Source: Ancylostoma caninum (lineage: Eukaryota > Nematoda > Chromadorea > Rhabditida > Ancylostomatidae). Taken from it: a DNA stretch of 64,000 bases. This document shows, one piece after another, positions 1-10,060 of this stretch (positions within the stretch are counted from its first letter, which is position 1; every line of letters starts with the position of its first letter). The stretch spans positions 7,315,001-7,379,000 of the forward strand of contig JBAJFG010000019.1 in the NCBI GenBank assembly GCA_037903475.1. Reading direction: 5' to 3'. The notes under the pieces were generated by a model, which was not told the origin of the DNA, made no database searches, and saw only the letters and a list, made by a program, of their open reading frames with translations. The position numbers were made by a program, and so were the translations under genes.

Positions 1-16
1 CGTACTCCATTCCACT

Positions 17-29
17 CCCCCCCCCCCCC
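17..29. repeat. poly(C) tract, 13 bases
   Basis: Uninterrupted run of 13 C. It is one of nine C or G homopolymers of 10 or more bases in this window; the others are at 1413-1422, 9185-9194, 25146-25157, 29166-29176, 29362-29373, 35458-35467, 35548-35557 and 58804-58816. Confidence 0.95.
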
Positions 30-208
30 TCCCCTTAGATTTGCAGCTGCTGGTCCCAAACCAAACCAACTTAACCACATGCTCTTTTTTTCGGCGTCCT
101 TAACATGGTGAGTTGTTCAGTGTGGAACGATAGGATTTATTAATACATACAGTACCAGTTACCAGTTGATCTTTTGGTAGCGAACAAGGTCATATATGTA
201 TATCAAAT

Positions 209-698
209 CTATAAAAAAATTAAAAACACCTGGAACTCCTCAAGCAGCTCTCCTTTTCTCATCATTCCCAAAGAAATTGTGGTGGATGATTGAGTGCTGA
301 ATGATGCTCTGCGCGCCGGCTCGTGTTTTCTCACAATTCACAGTGATTCCCTTGAAAAAGCAGTCCAACAAACAACCTCTGAACGACCTCCACATGTGTT
401 CGCAGCTGTATTCCAACGCGGATTGGCCGGCCTAATCTCCATATCCACTAGCCTCGCCTTCGGAGAGCTGTTGGCATCATTTGGGCCCGGATCCATCGTC
501 GAGATTACCCATGGCTAAGGTATTCAAATGTTTCTTCACATTTTTCTTCACCTGATTCTCCGCAACATGTTTATCCAATCGTGACAGTGTGCATACCCAT
601 GTGCGATGGGTAATCATATCCATGGGTATGAGATTACCGATCCCTTCCAATGATGCATCAGCGCCATGCATGAATTCGAAATTCACGTGGCCAAGCAT
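209..698 (-). pseudogene. degenerate coding region, function unknown
   Basis: Seen: on the minus strand an ATG at 698-696 opens 49 codons to a CAG|GTGAAG donor (exon 552-698). After 37 bases an acceptor CCTTAG lies at 520-515, and the next block (338-514) is in the matching phase. It reads 58 codons rich in Pro, Asn and Trp before a TGA at 340-338. The same frame stays open for 42 more codons past that TGA, to a TAG at 209-211. The 37-base intron would be unusually short for a nematode, and the in-frame TGA suggests a decayed copy or a wrong model. Plus-strand frames here are partly open too (294-518 and 666-860), so the strand is not certain. A minus-strand AATAAA lies at 136-141. I do not recognise the protein. 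Confidence 0.3.
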
Positions 699-1926
699 GC
701 TCCACTACTTCTGGCAGAGCTATGCCAGAAAGCGTCTGTTCTTGCATTCCATGAAATTTTCGATCGTTCTGGCAAGAATGATTTATTCATAGCGTTTTTG
801 CCAAATGCTCCAATAATTAACTGTATATTCATTATTCTGTGTGACTATGAAGTTATCTAGAAGGATAATGGTGAAGAACAACTGAGCAGCGGTGCTTAAG
901 AATCAAAAAAAAATTATTTTCTCAATCTTTGCATCCTCATTTTAGCGGTTTGCTAATGATTTTTGGGCCTAGTACACTAGAAGGAGTAAATCAGGAAAAA
1001 AATTGATTTTTGTTCGCCTTAATAGAGCAGAGTGGGAAATAGACAGCGACTCCAGTCTTAGAAAACGTACTTATAAAGAATCTTGCATAACACCTAGATC
1101 TATCCCCGAATATATACCACAGCGCTTGTATACATGGGTAGGGCTGGTGGTTTCGCCCGTAATATTAGGTCCAGGCAGTGGGCCAGATCAGGGCTACGCT
1201 ACTGGGTCATGCGTGGCTGGCCCAGGGAATTCTGGAACACGTCAGATTGAAGCTAATATGCGGTTCTCTTTAACTATGCATCCGTTTTTCGGACTTTGTA
1301 GAGGATAGTTATTAGATACTAGCTATTGAGGTGAGTTCACCTGTTCTTCAAAATCGCTGAAGTTACTGCACCTTTAAATACGTAGATTAAAATCAAAGTA
1401 GTGAAATTATCACCCCCCCCCCTCCAATCCTCTAAAAGGGGTCATTCTCAGGAAATTTTATGCTGCCTTATCGTGAGAACTTCCTTTAGTTATGGGCGTG
1501 CCAAACGCAACTAGGTGACCAATATAATCCTTCTTTCGTTCTTTGCTGGGAATCCTACCTAAAAAGTGTCCGCGGAAGAAATTCTTGAAAAAGGCTCGTT
1601 TCAAATGCATGCCCGCCAGGATCCTCCACGTTCCAGAAGCTTTTTTTTGTCACATGAAACTTACCCATCCTCCGCTTTTTTCAGTGCTCTGGACGGAATC
1701 TACGTAAAATTCAGGATGTGTTGTCCAGATGGACCGCTACTGAACATCTGCTGTCTTCAAGGCACTATCAATCCTCTGCTCCAATCAGGACTAAAATTAT
1801 GCAGACAAGAGTAGAAGTTGGCTAGATACAACTGTAAGAACGGAAAATCTGTTAAAGTCCTGTATGAAGCCGAGCAAAGGCCACAAACAAGGGCTTCACG
1901 ACTGAAAATGTCCTTATAAGACGTGA

Positions 1927-2244
1927 TTCTGCGACATTCTCATTAACAATCCCCTCGTCACCCAGCGAGTCCTCGGCGCAGATACAGCAATCCAGACCGA
2001 AACAGGAAAATGTCGCCAATTTTTCATAACCTGCCATTGGACCGGGGCAACCCAGCCATTTGTATCAAAGGACAAGTGGCCGGTGCAGCAGATCTTCGTC
2101 GGCATGCCACATTGGACAATTTTGTGCAAGGCCATACATTTTACTGCATTCATGGGCCCGGAAGCCATGCATACACTAAATGACTTGTCCAGCCCTGGGG
2201 CCCAAACAGACATTTTGCTGGTGCGTCGACACGCACTGGTGTGA
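1927..2244 (+). CDS. coding-like open frame without ATG, possible exon or element fragment
   Basis: A 105-codon frame opens after TGA 1924-1926 and closes at TGA 2242-2244. Its translation is protein-like throughout (GKCRQFFITCHW, DKWPVQQIFVGMPHW, then LLVRRHALV at the end), with three Trp and few rare residues. It has no ATG until about codon 59, so an ATG-based ORF search would miss it. Upstream at 1830-1902 another plus-strand frame is coding-like (VLYEAEQRPQTRASR) but ends in a stop. That fits either separate exons or a frameshifted relic. The minus strand is also open from about 2278 to 1914, so orientation rests on the look of the protein. Family unknown. Confidence 0.35.
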   Translation, partial: FCDILINNPLVTQRVLGADTAIQTETGKCRQFFITCHWTGATQPFVSKDKWPVQQIFVGMPHWTILCKAIHFTAFMGPEAMHTLNDLSSPGAQTDILLVRRHALV

Positions 2245-2895
2245 ATTACATTAGTTCCACATTTCTCGAGAGATTTTAACGCTGATAGTCTTTGTTATTG
2301 ATAAATCATAGTGTATTGAAGATATGTGGTCCTTGTGTACTTGTCCGACGTACTTTTCAACAGTTTTTCAGAGGAAAATACTCCCTCATTAATAAGAAAA
2401 TGTGGAAGAACCTTGCAAATACTTTAATTCCTCTGATATTCCCAAGCTGAACCTTTATGTATAATTTTTTGCAAGATGATGGTTTTTTTCTGTGGATGCC
2501 CTCAGCTGTTTTATACATCTTGTGGCGATCTAGGACAAGTATCGAGCTGCTATGTACCTTTGAAAACTCTGTAAACTTATACATAGACATGTACGTATAT
2601 TTCGCCGAATCATACCATATAATCCTAGGAATATTATAGGTACTTTTGATGAAAACGTCTTGTAGGGAATTGCACGGAATTTTTACTTCTCTTGCTTTCA
2701 CCTCTTTACTAGTGAGTTGATTGATGCAGAAAATCAAATTGTTAGAGCTAGTTTTCTCACACTTTTCCATACTTAGGCGGCCATTACGTAGCCGCCAGAG
2801 GTCCTCTGAAAGCAGTCTTCCCATAATAGCTACGATATGCCTGAAATTTTCAGATTTTGATCCTATCCGGCATCCAGGAAAAGCCCGCTCCCGAC

Positions 2896-4024
2896 ATGGC
2901 GGATGCGTGGCTGTCCTGCCTCTTTGCGTATCTTTCGACGAGGTATCGTCGCCTAAGAGAAGAAGGACACCATGTTACGCGTCCGAAATCGGCAAAAAGT
3001 GAGTTTTGAGTTACTCGATAGCACGTGTCCGTTTCGTAATCTTTACGTCCTTCTTAAATGTCATTTGGTCACACTATGTACAATGACATCATTACATTAA
3101 TACCATAACGATTGTATGCTCATTCATTCCTAAGTAAGGCTTAAAAAAACCACATTATTGTTTTGCACTGACACTTAGCAGGTCACTAAAAGTAGAGTGA
3201 AGGAAAGTATATCCATGGAAATTTGCATGCTAACAAGTAGTAGGGATAGGAATACACCAGTGGCGGACGCAGAGGGTGGGCGGGGTAGGGCGCCCTGGGT
3301 CGCCAAATTTTCGAAATTACTTTACAATACAAATAAAAATCTTGTGTTAGTTTATTTTTAATTGTACATTTTTATTACTATTTTTTGATACAGTTTTTAT
3401 TTATTATTTATTATAATTAATATTTTTATTAATTTTATTTTCCATCTGGGTCCCCAAAGCGCAGGAGACCCCACTTTTTTTCCCCACTCCCTCCCCTTCC
3501 CCCACTTTCTGCGTCCGCCACTGGAATACACCAAATGGAATCGTAATTTTTTTCTCTGATTTTCATGGTCCTGAATAGGCTAAGAGAGTACCAACGCCGT
3601 AAGGTTGACCAAGAAATCATTAGTGAACATACTTAAGCACTTCAAAACCGCATAACGATACGCAGTGAAGACTACAATGAGCTGCTCTTTAGTCTTGACG
3701 GTACAGATGTCTCTTGGGAACCTGTATGTACCTAAATTTGGTGGAATAAAAGAGAAGAACTAGAAAAGGAGAGCCCAAAGGAGAGCCCTTGTGAAAATGG
3801 TCGCAATTCTCCCTCACACCACTTTACTGAATCGAGAAAAATTTGCTTTTTCTTTACTTTGTAGATAAAATTGCTCATTTCTAATACAGTAGCATTTATT
3901 TGCAGTTGTTCACCTGAGGGAAGTGCAAAAACTGTCAATGTGCTCAGAATTTGCTACTAAAGTGATCCACGGTTATAAAGAAGGTGAAGCATGCACTACG
4001 GCTGCGAATTTTCCTCCGAATTAA
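2896..4024 (+). CDS. possible two-exon gene, small uncharacterised protein
   Basis: Exon 1 is 2896-2998 (34 codons plus one base, starting MADAWLSCLFAYL) and ends at a strong donor GTGAGT (2999-3004). A TTTTCAG acceptor ends at 2847, 48 bases before the ATG, and could be a trans-splice site. Exon 2 is 3906-4024 after TTTATTTGCAG. The leftover base of exon 1 plus TT restores an open frame of 38 further codons to TAA 4022-4024. The joined product is about 73 residues with no motif I recognise. An AATAAA at 4391-4396 could end the transcript. The intron contains the hAT MITE at 3258-3523, so the MITE would not disrupt the protein. Support is splice sites, phase and codon appearance only. Confidence 0.4.
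3258..3523. mobile_element. hAT-type MITE with 8-bp target duplication
   Basis: 266 bases bounded by terminal inverted repeats beginning CAGTGGCGGACGCAG and ending CTGCGTCCGCCACTG. They are flanked on both sides by the identical octamer GAATACAC (3250-3257 and 3524-3531). Eight-base duplications and CAGTG-type ends are typical of the hAT superfamily. The interior is AT-rich with no coding capacity, so it is non-autonomous. Perfect duplications suggest a fairly recent insertion. Confidence 0.9.
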
Positions 4025-4390
4025 GTTTCTAACAAGCATTCAGTTACTCATAACTTCGAGCCTTTCTATGTTCCCCTGATTCAATAGAATGACATTCTTT
4101 TGCACTTTATTGTTCTATTTGTGTGAACGGAGTGCCGGCCACTTTTTCCCACGCCTTCGCTGGCTAGGCTAGCAACTCCTGGAACCGGCACCCCTGTACA
4201 TTGATAGAGATCGACAGATGTTGGACCATTTTCAGAAAGTTGAAAGCTGGAATCAGTTTGAAATACGCATTTATCGAGTAATCTCTAAATTTTTAGGAGC
4301 TGAAATGCAAGCCAAGCAACCAGGACGCAACTGATGCTTCATTCTTCGATATTCTGCTTCACACACTTATTTTGATGTTGCTTTTAGTAT

Positions 4391-4396
4391 AATAAA
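4391..4396 (+). terminator. poly(A) signal AATAAA (candidate)
   Basis: Canonical AATAAA 367 bases after the stop of the 2896-4024 gene model. It is the first plus-strand AATAAA that I noticed downstream; its use is inferred. Confidence 0.3.
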
Positions 4397-4507
4397 CAGT
4401 GAACTCTACTGTTATTGGAATGTAGTGTCCATAAATATGTTAAATATGAATATCTAGTTCTCATCTCCTAGTTTAAAATCTCAGTTGTCATACAACTAAG
4501 GGGCATC

Positions 4508-4987
4508 ATGCATGCGTATCCATATGTTGAAGTTATGAAGGTGAGTGGGGAATCAAGCAAGAAATGTAAAGATGATCTAATTTCTTCATTACCTATTCTC
4601 ACTCACCCTCTTTCGAAGGTCTGTATGTATCGTGTTACGAAAAGTAAGCGAAGCTGGCATTTCCTAAGCGATTTTTTGGTGTCCAGTCGGCTCCTAAGCG
4701 ATCCACGCATGGTGAGATCTTAGGCATTGCTACTTTCTCCTGATTTTATACTCTGTTAGAAGTATTTTTCTTGATCTGCAGCCTTCTTGTGGGATTTTAA
4801 GCGTGTTGACCGTGAGAGAAAAACAGAATTTTTACTTGCATTTTGTCTTGGAACAAGGAAGATTATCAACAATGTGTCCCATCAGTTGTATCTCGTTTTT
4901 CCATCTTACTTCGCATCGCTGTTACTACTGGAATTTATGTACTTGTCTCGATGTCTGTTTCCAGAGCGGCTAGAAAGCTGCTGTTGA
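4508..4987 (+). CDS. weak three-exon gene model, function unknown
   Basis: Exon 1 (4508-4540) begins MHAYPYVEVMK and ends AAG|GTGAGT. A 25-base exon 2 (4687-4711) lies between GTGTCCAG and G|GTGAGA. Exon 3 (4782-4987) follows ATCTGCAG. Phases agree and exon 3 reads 68 codons, first charged (LWDFKRVDRERKTEF) then hydrophobic (FASLLLLEF), to TGA. Doubts: exon 2 is very small, and a second frame across 4819-5028 is equally protein-like (a hydrophobic stretch near ILLRIAVTTGIYVLV). The region may therefore be coding in another arrangement, or be a relic. Confidence 0.25.
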
Positions 4988-5040
4988 GATCTCTAGGATT
5001 ACTTCAAAACTGCAGTAGCGGAAACTAAGAATTAGAGAAT

Positions 5041-6262
5041 ACAGTAAGAAATCAAGAATATGAAAACATCATCAAAGAACCGGAAATTCAAGATCTAACG
5101 AATGTTTTGAAAAGAGCAGCGGAAACTATGTTTTAGACGTTTTTCAGAGTTTTATACGAAATTTGAGTTGCGCATTCGGTTCAAATATTGGATGGCACAG
5201 ATAGTAGTATGAAAGCAATTAAGACCATTCAGAAAGTCTTCGCTCGTTCTCACGCTATTGGTTGCCCCACGGTACAGCTCCACTCTCCTTCCCAAGATAA
5301 AACATTAGTAAATAAGTATGGTTGTACTGGCTGCTTCCAGAGTACAAAGCTGGGCTAGGATCCATGAAAGTATAACCAAACAAATGAAGAATGGTGTGCG
5401 TGTAAGTGCCATATAGGCTGCGTGAAGCTAGGAGACGCAGGAGGCGAGGCTTGATTTACTAACCAGGCTTCACATGAGTCATCCATTCATGAATTCTAGC
5501 CCTGATCTGCTCCGCCATATATTCACGGGTCCAGAAAAGTCCACCACGGCACTCGAACTGAACCTTTCATACCTTTTATAACCTAAAATGTTACTAGAGT
5601 ATAGCACTGACGCGCTCGTCTTAAAGACTGCCAGTGAACCCACGATAATATCCAGAACATGCGCAAAACTCTAGTAATTGTAAAATTTATTGCATATTAG
5701 CCATTTCGACATACATATCATAGAGAAAATAATACATGAACATGGTAAAATAATGACTAAAAAACAATTGTCGTAATAAGGCACGAGAAGGTATTTTCAG
5801 ATGTTGCTAAACAACAGAAAAGCTGCTCAAGCACAAGAAGGATGAGTAAGTAGTCCTATGAGATAATCTTTGGTCACATCGCCATCAAAATTAAGAATAC
5901 TTGCACAGTTTCGTGATCAGCCAGAGTTTCGCCATTTCAGCTTTTATCTCCCCTATTTCTGCAATGTTAGATATTTCTTTGTGTTAATCCTGGACGAGAA
6001 TTCGGTCTTCAGGTATAACAAAAGGGGTTCGCGTTGGTAGTGAAGGGCTGGGGAGGGAAGGAAAAAGAGGGAGAGGGGGAGGACAGAGAGGTTGGGAAGC
6101 AGCAGCGCGCGGAAGAAAACCTTCAATTCCGGTATTGAACCGTAAAAGTCCCAAAATGAGCGCAAAACGCGGAAATCGCAATACAGAAAACGAAAAATTC
6201 CTCACAACATGGGAAGGATATGAATGCACCGAAGGACAAACTCAAATAGCACCTCATTTTGC
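5041..6262. other. unassigned intergenic sequence
   Basis: No gene, RNA or element recognised. Short open frames at 5953-6229 on the minus strand lie in purine-rich, low-complexity sequence (GGGAGGGAAGGAAAAAGAGG and neighbours). Confidence 0.5.
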
Positions 6263-6270
6263 ATCCTGAT

Positions 6271-6369
6271 CAGGGGTTTACGGAATTTTCCGTTTTCCGT
6301 TTTCTGCCCATTTTTGGTCTTCCGTTTTACGTTTTACGGGATTTAAAATTTTACTCCCGCCCACCTCTG
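6271..6369. mobile_element. short hAT-type MITE, 99 bp
   Basis: The element starts CAGGGGTTTACGG and ends CGCCCACCTCTG. Both sides carry the identical octamer ATCCTGAT (6263-6270 and 6370-6377). The 8-base duplication and CAGRGG ends indicate hAT. The inverted repeats are imperfect beyond the first bases. The interior repeats the motif TTCCGTTTT. It has no coding capacity. Confidence 0.8.
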
Positions 6370-6805
6370 ATCCTGATGCACCACACCCCGTTCCTGGCCT
6401 GCCATTTTCGCACCGCTATCGTAAGCTGGCATTGCATCTCGTCGGATTCCAGTCGCAATGGGCACATAATCTCACAGATAGTCCGTCCTGTTTCAGCATC
6501 CAGGGATTGTTTTTGCTTCGAAAAAAACATGCGGCTTCTTGTCGCTAAAACTTTGAGAAACTACTCACAATAAAAAAAGATTACCGGGCAAATTACGACT
6601 GTGATGGGCCACCCGCGACAGAGACATCCGTATTAGGGATTGGATCTTACACAAAATGACAAAGAATCACAGCCCAAGATGAGGCAGCCAGCGAAACACT
6701 GGCTGTTCAGCGGCTCCATCCTATACATGGAAACGACAATTGTCAAAGTTAAATGCATGCAGCTTATTTTATGATGCTGCCGTCTCGAAGTCTCATTTGA
6801 TAATA

Positions 6806-7054
6806 GCTTGTACTCAGCGTAGGGCGAGAAATTCTTCAACTTTTTTATTTGATCCGCTTTCGGCGCATACATACATAGCGCCTTCGTCAGATCTTAACAA
6901 AATATGACGTGAAGTGTGAGGAGGGTTCCTCTACATTATAATAATTATACATTAATAATCCATATTTTGTTAAGATCTGACGAAGGCGCTATGCGCCGAA
7001 AGCTAATCAAATAAAAAAAGTCGAAGAAGTTCTCGCACTACGCTGAATACAAGC
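6806..7054. repeat. inverted repeat with CTGACGA...GAAA hammerhead-core-like motif in each arm
   Basis: Left arm 6806-6906 and right arm 6961-7054 are reverse complements at roughly 90 percent, around a 54-base spacer. The right arm on the plus strand reads CTGACGA, then AGGCGC TAT GCGCC (a perfect 5-bp stem with a 3-base loop), then GAAAGC. The left arm carries the same on the minus strand with a longer loop (an 8-base TATG-type expansion). The motif layout matches the hammerhead ribozyme core (CUGANGA, stem II, GAAA). Flanking stems I and III are not evident. Hammerhead motifs of this kind are known in Penelope-like elements and other retroelement termini. Ribozyme activity is not claimed. 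Confidence 0.75.
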
Positions 7055-7089
7055 ATGCAGCTTAGGTCAACTCGAATGTCAGAGCTGTC

Positions 7090-7870
7090 ACCGCGGAACC
7101 AATCCTTGCATAGCCGTGCTGCCAAATCTACCGTAATCGCTCGTTGTGGGACCTACATTCCGTCCTGATCGAATTAGAAGGATGAGCAAAAGTGGCAGCA
7201 TCCAGCTAGCCCGGCTCCAAGAATCTGAAAGCCATAGCATCCGCCCTAGATCTCCCTACAAAAGTTATTTGATGTGCTAAACACGGAAATCATACTCATT
7301 TTGACCCACCGCCCTGTATTTGTGGGGTTACTGTATTATACGGTAGAAACAAAATTTCACAGTCTTTTGGAGCCTCGCACATGGGATTATTTGATGTGCT
7401 GATTGCGATTATCAACAGTATTTCGCAGCACAATGTATACTTTCTCGTGTAAGTGGTATTTCCTTCAGCATCCTTACAGTAACCCTTCTGCACACGAAAA
7501 CGGCTTTACGGTACAATATGAGTATGAATTTTGTGATTAGCATATCACATAATTCCTAGATACAAGGTTTGGATAGAACTTTTGATTTTATTACTATTTC
7601 TTGTATTTGGGGCAGAACCATCCTAATAGTACCAAAATTGCATCACAGATGACCACTAGGCCACACGAGTATCTAAAAAGGCTACCACTGGAAGGCGCAG
7701 GTCCCGCAGCGGTAGCGATTACTCTAGATTTTTCGGCGCCGAGCGTGCGACGAGCGGCTTCTCTGCAGCAGCGATAAAACATGGAGATTCGAGGGAAAAT
7801 GATTGAGATTCTCAGCTATAGGTGTTTTTCTGAGGAGAGCAGCTATAACTTATATAATTTGTACTCCTAA
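7090..7870. other. unassigned sequence downstream of the 7875-8525 gene
   Basis: Mostly featureless. On the minus strand, 7594-7782 holds a coding-like frame (GAEKSRVIATAAGPAPSSG). An AG at 7760 region (CTGCTGCAG) could accept a further 3' exon of the 7875-8525 gene, with two competing reading frames. I could not choose between them. Confidence 0.3.
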
Positions 7871-7874
7871 AAAC

Positions 7875-8169
7875 CTAATAAACCTTCGAACATAACCATC
7901 GTGCGCAACAAACGCATGCTATCACAGATATGAATATACCGAAAAACATGGCAGCACTGGAGATTGTGAGCAGTTTGTCGAGCTTTGCCCGTTCTTTCAC
8001 GATAATCTCACAGTTCCTCAGTGACAGTGGCATTCGATCCACAATCACATATCGAATATCCATATCTGTGTGGATTCGGTTGTACGGTGGCTGGCGGGCC
8101 ACGATGAATATCGTGTTGATCGACGATCCTAGCGGCCATTCGTAGCGCATCGGGAGGCGTAGCGTGCAC
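7875..8169 (-). CDS. exon B of the membrane-protein gene, with transmembrane segment
   Basis: 295 bases after acceptor AG 8171-8170. The reading includes YEWPLGSSINTIFIVARQPP, a charged middle (EIIVKERAKLDKLL) and then the hydrophobic segment, ending at TAG. Confidence 0.6.
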
Positions 8170-8525
8170 CTAAGTGAAGCAAATGACCTGTAAGCCACAC
8201 AGTAACCAGTCGTTTCTTGAAAATTTTTGACTTAAACTTTGTCCTGAACCTGCGGTGAATATAACCTGATACAAGGCACAGCGAATCAGAATTTCCTGTC
8301 GAAATCCGTGGAAAATGTACCAGTTCCTCACCTGGGACAACTATCACAGCTGGCTATGAGTGACACATCGTGCAATCGGAGCTGCGAAAACCGTGGCAGA
8401 CGGGAAGGATCAGAGCAGACGGGGTCTGACGACAATAGGTCCCACGTAACCAGTATTCCAGAATTCTCCCTTAGTTCGGGTGTCACAACGGCGTTTGTGG
8501 AGAAGTTACCACATCGTAGTCTGGC
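7875..8525 (-). CDS. 3' part of a probable single-pass membrane protein gene (two exons)
   Basis: Minus-strand exon A (8525-8332) follows an ATTACTTTAG acceptor, reads 64 codons and ends CCCAG|GTGAGG with two bases left over. Exon B (8169-7875) follows CACTTAG and restores the frame exactly (AG+G = Arg), reading 97 codons to TAG 7877-7875. The joined segment has a Cys-containing outer part (CDSCPRCTL in exon B's junction region). It ends with a hydrophobic stretch near residues 130-155 (SSAAMFFGIFISVIACVCC) and a short basic tail. This suggests a type I membrane protein. Upstream exons with the start codon were not found. A weak donor GTTTAT at 7883 could splice away the last two codons into another exon. 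The family is not recognised. Confidence 0.6.
8332..8525 (-). CDS. exon A of the membrane-protein gene
   Basis: 194 bases, 64 codons plus two bases. Acceptor AG at 8527-8526, donor GT at 8331-8330 (GTGAGG). The plus strand also has an open frame here (8308-8529), but only the minus-strand reading joins in phase to a convincing next exon. Confidence 0.6.
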
Positions 8526-8529
8526 CTAA

Positions 8530-9760
8530 AGTAATGTAATGTGATGTACATAGCGGTAGATAAATAAATAAGTGGATAAAAAGTATACAGGCAAATAAAT
8601 AAATCGGAGAGAGCCGGTTCCCATATATGAGCGAGCTCAGGCTCTCGAGAAAGCCAAAGACCATTCAGTAGACAGATGACCTCTCTCTTATCTATATTTA
8701 TTTCTGAAACAAATGACTGACCTCACATGGCCTACCATAATTTTACTAGTACTCATTAATCCGATCTATTCTTGTTAATATTATTAACACCTACCTATTA
8801 ATCCAACACAAGTTTCTACGTTTAAATAGCACCTCTTCCAACTCTGAGGAGGAAATGAACTGACAAGAAAACCAACACTCCTATGCGATTAACGAATATT
8901 TTTCTTTATGGCACAGTTACGAAAATTTTCTGATTGTCAAGCCCCTAATGAATCATGTGTGGATGCTGACTAGTGCTATAATTTCTAATATAACCTACAA
9001 TACATACATAGTAATTCATGTCCTCACCCCAAAAACAAGACGCAAAATATTTTAAAAATAGTTTGGAATCGTCTCATTATAACTCTTCCTGAACAATTTT
9101 TGAAGCATAAGTTTGAGAAAAAATCTTGAAATAACTTCACCAGTTATGGAATTAGTGCGGTTGAGACACCCAAATTGGTGGAGGCCCCCCCCCCTCCCTT
9201 TTCTACACTCGTTTCACCCCCTCCTCATACCCTGTCCTTGTTGGTTAGTTCTGTAGATCATAAGAAACGTTTAAAAATAGTATAATCATTCTCACTGCCC
9301 TAATCACTTTTCAGGGGGTGCTTGTCTTCAAAAAGCGCAGGCCAAGCGCATAGAAGTGATTACCTCCATTTGGAGGCGATACAATGCGATGTTACGTAGT
9401 AATCGCTACGGATCGTCTCCACTATTCTTTCTTCCTACATCGCCCCTTCATTTTGATCAATTTTGAGCTGGCGAAGCCTGAGATAGGAGGTATTTAAGGT
9501 TGATGCGAGTCAAATCTGATGCGTCGGTCTGAATTTTCACGAATTATTCGCTATGTCTCGATGCGGCGAAGATCGAAACGCAGTTTTGTTTCATCGCGAC
9601 GGCAAAACCAGGAACATTCGCTTCCTGGCAGGAATTCTCTTCTCCTCTCCATTCTGCATTGATATCATTGCGTCAAATTTGACGTGCATCAAGCATAAAT
9701 AACGGCATACTCTTGTGGATGTCCGGCACTTGTCAAAAAAGCGGCAAAAACGATAGGAGG
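8530..9760. other. unassigned sequence, possible intron or upstream region of the 7875-8525 gene
   Basis: No convincing exon found on either strand. Contains TAAATAAATAAG-type simple sequence near 8560-8610, a poly(C) tract at 9185-9194 and a 50-codon plus-strand frame at 9553-9702 without further support. Confidence 0.4.
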
Positions 9761-9769
9761 TCTGAAGGT

Positions 9770-10060
9770 ATCGGAGAGGCCGCGGCAGTGCGAGCACTCG
9801 CGGGCGCAATCCGGCCACTGCGTCGCGCGGGGGCTTTTGCCTGCTCCCTTTCGGGCCTGAGCCGTGCACCCCTCCTTGACCGCCCAGGACCTCCCACCTT
9901 CCGGCGGGTGACCCCTGGCGACGCAACGCTTGGCGCGGACGCCCGGTCGCCGTACTCAACGACTACCGCGGGACTCCTCCCCTCACTCCATCCACACCAA
10001 TCTACTGCCTAGAAGCTGGCTCACAGGCGCCCGCCACGACGCCCAGTGACCACCGCGAAG
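9770..10060. repeat. GC-rich block, probable interspersed repeat
   Basis: A block of about 290 bases with far higher GC than its surroundings (runs such as GGCGACGCAACGCTTGGCGC). Open frames exist on both strands (plus 9713-10012, minus 9591-9959), as expected from GC richness alone. No terminal repeats or target duplications were found, so the repeat assignment is inference from the sharp compositional change. Confidence 0.3.

Noticed and set aside
2357..2824. 155-codon minus-strand frame
   Set aside because: Composition rich in Lys, Ile, Tyr and Ser with no motif or splice support; a frame of this length can occur by chance in 64 kb of AT-rich DNA.
6970..7010. A complete self-cleaving hammerhead ribozyme
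   Set aside because: Core strands and stem II are present, but I could not pair stems I and III; reported only as core-like.
9553..9702. 50-codon plus-strand frame starting MSRCGEDRNAVLFHRDG
   Set aside because: Looks mildly protein-like, but has no promoter, splice or poly(A) support.
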